Positions 22,398 to 26,411 of a stretch of 26,411 bases of DNA are shown piece after piece (the stretch's first letter is position 1; each line of letters begins with the position of its first letter). Below the pieces are notes generated by a model, which ran no database searches, was not told the DNA's origin, and saw nothing but the letters and a program-made list of their open reading frames with translations. The DNA is from JACRFW01 sp964531745. GTDB taxonomy: Bacteria; Patescibacteriota; Patescibacteriia; Magasanikbacterales; GWA2-37-8. The stretch lies in NCBI GenBank assembly GCA_964531745.1, contig CAZHFX010000011.1, positions 1 to 26,411 of the forward strand, given 5' to 3'. The position numbers and the translations under genes were made by a program.

Positions 22398-23909
22398 CTA
22401 CTCCTTCAAAAAATTACCAGCCGTCCGGCCAGAACGATAAAAACGCATCACCATGCCGACTAGAATCCAAAAATAAAGCATGAGCGAACGAAATTCAAAA
22501 AACGGCCCAAAGTAGGCCAGAACCATAATGCCAACCACCGCGCCGCAAAGCCCCTGCGCGACCGTTCGCTCAACAACAGCCGAGGCGCGCTCGGCGACCG
22601 CGCGGGCAGTCTTAAAAATAGTGACGAATACCATAATCCAGCACAAAATACCAAGGGTCCCGGTTTCGCCCCACAAGCTCAACCAGTTATTATCAATTTG
22701 GCCAAAAGTATTCTGGATGCCAAAAGGCAGATGCAGTTTATCGTAAACCTTGGTATTCCCTAACGCGGCGGCTACTCCGCCGCCATAATTGCCCAAACCC
22801 ACCCCGAAGAGCGGATAGTAGCGCACGACCATAAGCGGGGTATTAACAATAAAAAAGAACCGGCCATAGCCCTCATAATTTTGACGCCAGCTATAAATAC
22901 TTACCGCCTCAACCACGCGTTCGGGGAGCGTTTGTGTTGGTTTGTCTAAAGCACCGCCGCCATAATTATTGGTCACCACTACAAATAACAGAAGCGCTGT
23001 GAGAATACCGCAAAAAATACCGGCCAATTTTAAAATGCGTTTGTCACGCACCAAACCATAGCCGACAGTCACGATACCAGCGACGGCGGCCAGCCAGCTG
23101 GAACGCGAATAGGTTAAAACCAGCGCCGCGCCGCCAAGGAGCATGGCGCCAACCCACCACAGCCGGTGTTTTTCTTTTTTGAGAACATACAGCCACGGAA
23201 AAAACATGGTGAGGCCAAGCGCCAACAGACTGCCGAGGCGGTCGTAGCGCCCGAGAGTAGCAAACACCCGCTCCCCGGGCGCCCAAAACTGCCGCAGACC
23301 CTCCAGCTCGGCCACGCCGGCAATGGAAACGCTGTCGGAGAAGAATAAATACCGGTCCAGGGCGCCGCCCGCGAGATATTGAACAAGCCCGAGCGCGGCT
23401 TCAAACAAAATCATTCCCCCGCCCAGCCGCAAAAACCATTTGATGACATCGTCGGAATAATCTTCAAACAAAATAATGACGAAAATAAGCGCGAAGCGAA
23501 AAATCTGGCGCAACCCCAACAGCCAAACGACCGGATTATACCAATTTATAATTAACGATACTACGCCAACGGCTAAAAAAGCGAGAAACCACCGGTTGAC
23601 CGGCAGGCGTAAAAAAAAACGTTGTTCGCGCTTCGCGTAACGATACCAGCCCGCCAAAAGCGCGCTATAAATTAAAATTTCCGGAAAATATTTTACCGGC
23701 GCGTAGTATTCCAGGGGCGTGAAGCGCAAGATGAGGTTTTCCAGAGGAAACCAAATGAGCAAAACGTAGATGAGATAATAACTTTTTTCCAGAAAAAAAA
23801 TAAGAACAAGCCCGAGCGCCGCCGCGGCGCCGAGCAAGAAAAGGGTAAAGTAATTGGCGGAAATGTAAGCAAAAATGTCGGACATATTGGACGGAGCGTT
23901 TGTCATCAT
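22398..23909 (-). CDS. O-antigen ligase/polymerase-like membrane protein
   Basis: A 503-aa polytopic protein with about ten or more membrane helices. A large external loop precedes PLFGVGLGNYGGG, the signature of the Wzy/RfaL (O-antigen ligase) family, whose members polymerise or attach glycans on the outer face of the membrane. The start is one of two adjacent ATGs (23909 or 23906); an ATG at 23885 (MSDIF) is also possible. It is followed after 13 nt by the GHL15/FG-GAP gene. The upstream region is a TGTCATCC repeat, so I see no reliable promoter. Confidence 0.83.
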   Translation of the reverse strand: MMTNAPSNMSDIFAYISANYFTLFLLGAAAALGLVLIFFLEKSYYLIYVLLIWFPLENLILRFTPLEYYAPVKYFPEILIYSALLAGWYRYAKREQRFFLRLPVNRWFLAFLAVGVVSLIINWYNPVVWLLGLRQIFRFALIFVIILFEDYSDDVIKWFLRLGGGMILFEAALGLVQYLAGGALDRYLFFSDSVSIAGVAELEGLRQFWAPGERVFATLGRYDRLGSLLALGLTMFFPWLYVLKKEKHRLWWVGAMLLGGAALVLTYSRSSWLAAVAGIVTVGYGLVRDKRILKLAGIFCGILTALLLFVVVTNNYGGGALDKPTQTLPERVVEAVSIYSWRQNYEGYGRFFFIVNTPLMVVRYYPLFGVGLGNYGGGVAAALGNTKVYDKLHLPFGIQNTFGQIDNNWLSLWGETGTLGILCWIMVFVTIFKTARAVAERASAVVERTVAQGLCGAVVGIMVLAYFGPFFEFRSLMLYFWILVGMVMRFYRSGRTAGNFLKE

Positions 23910-23919
23910 TAGTATCGGT

Positions 23920-24000
23920 TGTCATCCTGAATCCGCCTGAGGCGGATGAAGGATCCCTTTGCCCTTGTTTAAGGGATTCTTCACTCCGTTCAGAATGACA
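23920..24000. repeat. TGTCATCC palindromic repeat, 81-bp copy
   Basis: Ends TGTCATCC and GAATGACA. Contains ATCCGCC-TGA-GGCGGAT near the left end and an internal pair GGATCCCTT / AAGGGATTC. The inner segment GGATCCCTTTGCCCTTG, then TTTAAGGGATTCTTC, recurs in the copy at 25387-25458 in the same orientation. It lies in the 5' region of the O-antigen-ligase-like gene. Confidence 0.85.
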
Positions 24001-24015
24001 GTACGACCGACATGG

Positions 24016-24052
24016 ATTCTTCGGTCGCCTCAGGCGACCTCAGAATGACAAT
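24016..24052. repeat. Half copy of the TGTCATTC repeat
   Basis: GATTCTTC, then GGTCGCC-TCA-GGCGACC (24023-24039) and the terminus CAGAATGACAAT. It corresponds to one half of the full element. It is 15 bp from the 81-bp copy at 23920-24000. Confidence 0.8.
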
Positions 24053-24370
24053 TGAGAAAACCCTGTATGAGTTCGTGTACACAGCAATTATATTATATTC
24101 TCGGACAAAAAGCCATTTAACAAAAAAAATATCCATCGTGGAGAGAGTTTCTCTCGCCGCCCTTATCTGTTTAGGATGAGAGGCGAAATAAACGCACGAT
24201 GGATATTTTTCTTCAGAGTCTTTCAGTCTGTCACTGCGTATCTTCATTGCTAAAAGATGCGCATTGAGAACTGCTGGTCGTAGAGAACGACCAGCCCCTG
24301 TCTTCCTTTCAGAGACAGGAAAGAGAAAGGTTTCCCTGACTTCTCTATTGTCAAGGTGCCCGTTCGGGCG
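24053..24370. other. Gene-free, hairpin-rich spacer downstream of the collagen-like gene
   Basis: No credible gene. An inverted repeat with 16-bp arms (24125-24140 and 24195-24210, AAAAATATCCATCGTG and its complement) encloses a 54-nt segment. On the minus strand its last arm ends in eight T residues. Further stems follow: about 24236-24266 (GCGTATCTT with one G-T pair), about 24281-24301 (CTGGTCGT/ACGACCAG) and about 24297-24320 (CCTGTCT/AGACAGG). The spacer is clearly more AT-rich than the gene beside it. It is the 3' region of the minus-strand collagen-like gene and could terminate its transcript. Confidence 0.6.
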
Positions 24371-25213
24371 CTACCGCTGGCAGCCCTGCCAGGTGGCTGT
24401 GCCGCCCGGCAGGTTGATGAGGTGCACCGCGGTCGGGGTCGCGAGACCCCGCTCGCCGGTGCAGATGCCGCCCGTCACCGTGTTGGGGATGACGAGCGAG
24501 GCGTCGAAGCCGGCGGGGCACGTGATGGTGCCCGCACCGGTTCCCTTCACCGACGCCGTGCCGGCGGCGTTCCAGCAGTCCACCTGGGCGACCGTGAGGC
24601 CGACCGCGGTGACTGTCAGCGGGGCCATGGAACCGGGGGGGGGGGGGGGGGCGGCGCAGGTGCCCGTGGTCGCGGGGGCGACGATCACGCAGTTGCCGGA
24701 ACGGCACTGCGCGTTCGCCGTGCAGAAGCCGGAGGCCATTGCCTCCAGTGCCGCGAGCCGGACACGAATGGCGTCCAGGTCTCCCTGGAGCGCCGCCGCG
24801 GCGGCGCTGGCCGCCTGCGCGTCGGTGTACGGGGTGGCGTCCCTGCCGGCCGCACCGGTGTCGCCCTTGTCGCCCTTGTCGCCCTTGTCGCCCTTGTCGC
24901 CCTTGTCGCCCTTGTCGCCTTTGGGGCCGGGGGCGCCGGCCGCACCGGTGTCGCCCTTCGGCCCCTGGAGGCCGGGCGTGCCGGGCAGGCCGTCGACGCC
25001 GTTGATGCCCGCGGGGCCGGTGTCGCCCTTGTCGCCTTTGTCGCCCTTCGGGCCGGGCGCACCCGGGTCGCCCTGGGGGCCGGCCGGGCCGACGGCGCCG
25101 GTCTCGCCGGGGATGCCGTCCTTGCCGGCGGCGGGGGGCGTGCGGCCCTCCTCCACGGCGCAGGCGGCGGCGAGCAGGAGGGCGGCGAGCAGGAAGGGGG
25201 TGGTGCGGGTCAT
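24371..25213 (-). CDS. Collagen-like lipoprotein, GC-rich
   Basis: A 280-aa exported protein. Residues 1-18 form a lipoprotein-type signal ending AAAC, with Cys18 as the likely lipid anchor. Residues 30-125 are 32 uninterrupted Gly-X-Y triplets, so it should form a collagen-like trimeric stalk. A short Ala-rich coiled coil, then a CTANAQCRSGNC-type cysteine motif, a proline run and a C-terminal domain with CWNAAG and GTITCPAG follow; I do not recognise that last domain. GAGGAG lies 8 nt before the ATG, although most other genes here lack such a site. The gene is about 70% GC and resembles myxobacterial surface proteins, which suggests transfer or a misjoined contig. A 17-C run (24635-24651) could switch it. 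Confidence 0.85.
   Translation of the reverse strand: MTRTTPFLLAALLLAAACAVEEGRTPPAAGKDGIPGETGAVGPAGPQGDPGAPGPKGDKGDKGDTGPAGINGVDGLPGTPGLQGPKGDTGAAGAPGPKGDKGDKGDKGDKGDKGDKGDTGAAGRDATPYTDAQAASAAAAALQGDLDAIRVRLAALEAMASGFCTANAQCRSGNCVIVAPATTGTCAAPPPPPGSMAPLTVTAVGLTVAQVDCWNAAGTASVKGTGAGTITCPAGFDASLVIPNTVTGGICTGERGLATPTAVHLINLPGGTATWQGCQR
24635..24651. repeat. 17-bp poly-G/C tract inside the collagen-like gene
   Basis: Seventeen consecutive G on the plus strand, read as a CCC run (Pro, about residues 188-193) on the coding strand. Mononucleotide runs of this length mutate by slippage, and a change of one or two bases would remove the last 85 or so residues. It is also a position where sequencing often errs. 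Confidence 0.9.
24866..24919. repeat. Six identical 9-bp Gly-Asp-Lys codon repeats
   Basis: Six perfect copies of CTTGTCGCC, encoding Gly-Asp-Lys at residues 99-116 of the collagen-like protein. The perfect nucleotide identity indicates recent expansion by slippage or recombination; stalk length can change by three residues at a time without breaking the frame. Confidence 0.92.
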
Positions 25214-25345
25214 GGCTTCTCCTCGTGTCCAGTCATCCGACCGGACCGGTTAGCCTTTCGGCTGTTTTCTCTGCCCCGTGTAGGGGTCAGTCAACCAGAG
25301 GAGGTTTCCTCTGGCCAACGTTTCCCCACACTGGGGCAGTGTTCC

Positions 25346-25498
25346 TACACGGAATTCAATAGTTGTATTGTCACACTCAGTCGCACTGTCATCCTGAACG
25401 AAGTGAAGGATCCCTTGCCTATTAGTTTAAGGGATTCTTCGTTTCACTCAGAATGACAATTAGAAACGACAGTTGCTAAAACTACTCAATTCCGTGTA
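25346..25498. repeat. Nested inverted repeat around a TGTCATCC element
   Basis: Arms TACACGGAATTCAATAGTT (25346-25364) and its complement at 25480-25498 differ at two positions and enclose a 72-bp repeat copy at 25387-25458. The arms have not been seen elsewhere in this window, so they may be a second, older element into which the repeat was inserted. Confidence 0.7.
25387..25458. repeat. TGTCATCC palindromic repeat, 72-bp copy
   Basis: Ends TGTCATCC and GAATGACA. The inner GGATCCCTTGCC and GTTTAAGGGATTCTTC parts match the copy at 23920-24000 in the same orientation. Together they flank the GC-rich collagen-like gene. Confidence 0.85.
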
Positions 25499-25707
25499 AG
25501 ACACTTATTTACCTTTCCTAAATTGTAAAGAACGATTCGTAACTTCCCTTCAACCTCCTCTTCTTTTGGAAAAGAAAGTAATTGGAGAGAGGACGAGTTT
25601 TGCCGTTGTCTAGAAAAGTCTCATTCTCCCGTCCCCACGTTGGTACCCATTTTGCGTCTACTTGCGACGCCACCCGGGTACCGCAGGTGATTGCAGAGGC
25701 GCTGCTT

Positions 25708-26411
25708 CTACTGGCTGGTGCTGGCCAGCCCGTAGACGACGGCGCCAGCCGCCGCGCCGATGAACGCGCCGATGAGCGCGCCGGGGGGGGCGCCGCCCCA
25801 GTCAAGGCCTCGGTCGGTCATCTTGACCGCCTTGGCCTCGTTGCCGGCGTACCAGCCGACGGCGGCGCCAGCCGCCGCGCCGCCGAGCCCGGAGAGGGCC
25901 CAGCCCGCAAACGTCCGCGAGGACGTGACGACGGGGGCGGGCGGGGGCAGAAGGGCGGCGGGCGGAACTGCCGCCGGCCGCGGCGGCTTGTCGCACACGA
26001 CGGTCATGGTGTTGGTCTTCACCACACCGCCGTTGATGCAGACGACCTTCGCGAGCTCCGTCGCGACCGCGCCCTGCTCGGCGCACTTGCCGATCGCGTC
26101 GGCGAGCGCCTTCAGCGCCTGCGCGTCCGTGCCCGCGCCCTTCAGCGCGTCCACGTACGTGGAGCAGGTGTTACTCGGCTTGCGCGCCGCCTCCTCCCAG
26201 CCCGCGCCGTACTTGGCCGTGAGCTGGTTGACCACCTCCTTGGCCGTGAGGCTGGGGAGCTGGTCGAGCTTCTGGTCGAGCGCGTCGGCCTTGCGGTCGA
26301 TCTCGGTGAGCGCGTCCCGTTCCCCCTGGAGGAGGTTCGGGAGCGCCGCGAGCTTCGCGAGGTCGGCCTTCAGGACCGCGAGCGACCCGGCGCACGAGGC
26401 GCAGGAGCCGG
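25708..26411 (-). CDS. GC-rich surface-type protein with glycine-zipper C-terminus, 5' end missing
   Basis: The frame stays open from the stop at 25708 to the window edge (about 234 codons), so the start lies beyond it. A GTG at 26235 is internal. The visible order is: Cys-containing segment (SCASCAG), a leucine-rich coiled coil (LAALPNLLQGERDALTEID), a middle part with several cysteines (CSTYV, GKCAEQG, VVCING, VVCDK), a proline-rich linker, and two Gly/Ala-rich hydrophobic segments (GLGGAAAGAAVGWYAG and GALIGAFIGAAAGAVVYG) typical of glycine-zipper membrane hairpins. I do not recognise the family. Base use is as GC-rich as the collagen-like gene and unlike the rest of the window. Confidence 0.75.
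   Translation of the reverse strand, partial: GSCASCAGSLAVLKADLAKLAALPNLLQGERDALTEIDRKADALDQKLDQLPSLTAKEVVNQLTAKYGAGWEEAARKPSNTCSTYVDALKGAGTDAQALKALADAIGKCAEQGAVATELAKVVCINGGVVKTNTMTVVCDKPPRPAAVPPAALLPPPAPVVTSSRTFAGWALSGLGGAAAGAAVGWYAGNEAKAVKMTDRGLDWGGAPPGALIGAFIGAAAGAVVYGLASTSQ

Larger units (their letters stand above)
25214..25707. other. Gene-free spacer between the two GC-rich genes
   Basis: No credible gene in 494 bp. It is much more AT-rich than its flanks. Next to the collagen-like gene there are three small stems: CCCC/GGGG (25274-25286), CCAGAGGA/TCCTCTGG (25295-25314) and CCCCA/TGGGG (25324-25336). Then come the nested repeats at 25346-25498. Farther on are GTTCTTTACAATT (minus strand, 25521-25533), a TTCTTTTGGAAAAGAA stem (about 25561-25576) and GGTACCC/GGGTACC around a GCGTC/GACGC stem (about 25641-25681). 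In minus-strand sense this is the long leader of the collagen-like gene and the 3' region of the next one. Confidence 0.6.

Noticed and set aside
23990..24247. 85-codon minus-strand frame
   Set aside because: It runs through the half repeat at 24016-24052 and the inverted repeat at 24125-24210; its sequence (VILRSPEATEE) is simply translated repeat.
24866..24919. Possible CRISPR-like short repeat array
   Set aside because: Units are 9 bp, directly adjacent without spacers, and encode Gly-Asp-Lys in a collagen-like protein.
24264..25456. Long open frames on the plus strand opposite the collagen-like gene, one rich in Pro-Leu-Ser repeats and one rich in Val-Ala-Leu
   Set aside because: They mirror the 9-bp GDK/GXY repeats on the other strand. 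High GC content removes stop codons in all frames, and only the minus strand has a signal peptide, a lipobox and a Shine-Dalgarno site.
26171..26395. Arg-rich frame on the minus strand near the window end
   Set aside because: It is in a different frame from the partial gene at 25708-26411, which continues open to the edge with a sensible coiled-coil sequence.

Overview
The window looks like a chromosome piece from a Patescibacteria (Candidate Phyla Radiation) bacterium, probably of the Parcubacteria group. This is inferred from gene style, not from a marker phylogeny. Supporting traits are compact genes with little or no Shine-Dalgarno signal, GTG starts, near-leaderless promoters, scattered peptidoglycan genes, a very short-N-terminus MurF-type ligase, a GHL15/FG-GAP secreted protein and many palindromic repeats. 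Base composition is roughly balanced up to about 24 kb. After that, two genes of about 70% GC sit between more AT-rich spacers.

Layout. 1-6.9 kb, minus strand: a ferredoxin-reductase-like flavoprotein, a small unknown protein and typA, then ftsI-murF, a membrane-anchored methyltransferase and tRNA-Glu(CTC). 6.9-11.5 kb, plus strand: a SUF iron-sulfur operon (sufB-sufS-sufU-sufC and a DUF59/SufT-like gene, no sufD) from a near-consensus promoter, followed by a small ferredoxin. 11.5-12.8 kb, minus: murB and hpf. 12.8-18.6 kb, plus: an ATP-grasp protein, a DCSG cysteine peptidase, mraY, a mobile element carrying a GIY-YIG nuclease, an arginyltransferase-like protein and a MurC/Mpl-type ligase. 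18.7-23.9 kb: a Nudix hydrolase, a previously uncalled LysW-like zinc-ribbon mini-gene (minus), a fold-type II PLP enzyme, and a minus-strand pair of an O-antigen-ligase-like membrane protein and a GHL15/FG-GAP secreted protein. 24.0-26.4 kb: a GC-rich collagen-like lipoprotein gene and the 3' part of a second GC-rich surface-type gene, both minus strand, separated by hairpin-rich spacers.

Three functional themes stand out: cell-wall synthesis (murB, murF, the MurC/Mpl ligase, mraY, ftsI, the peptidase), Fe-S assembly and electron transfer (SUF genes, 3Fe-4S-type ferredoxin, flavin reductase), and surface or secreted proteins (O-antigen ligase type, GHL15/FG-GAP, collagen-like lipoprotein).

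The strongest unexplained signal is a repeat family with TGTCATYC...GRATGACA termini. One member (16089-16458) has about 40-bp imperfect terminal inverted repeats around a GIY-YIG nuclease gene. Another (11043-11159) looks like a deletion derivative without the gene, and a third (17822-17919) is inserted in frame inside the Mur ligase. Related copies flank the GC-rich collagen gene. I read this as a candidate small mobile system in which a GIY-YIG nuclease moves palindromic repeats, some of which become protein sequence.
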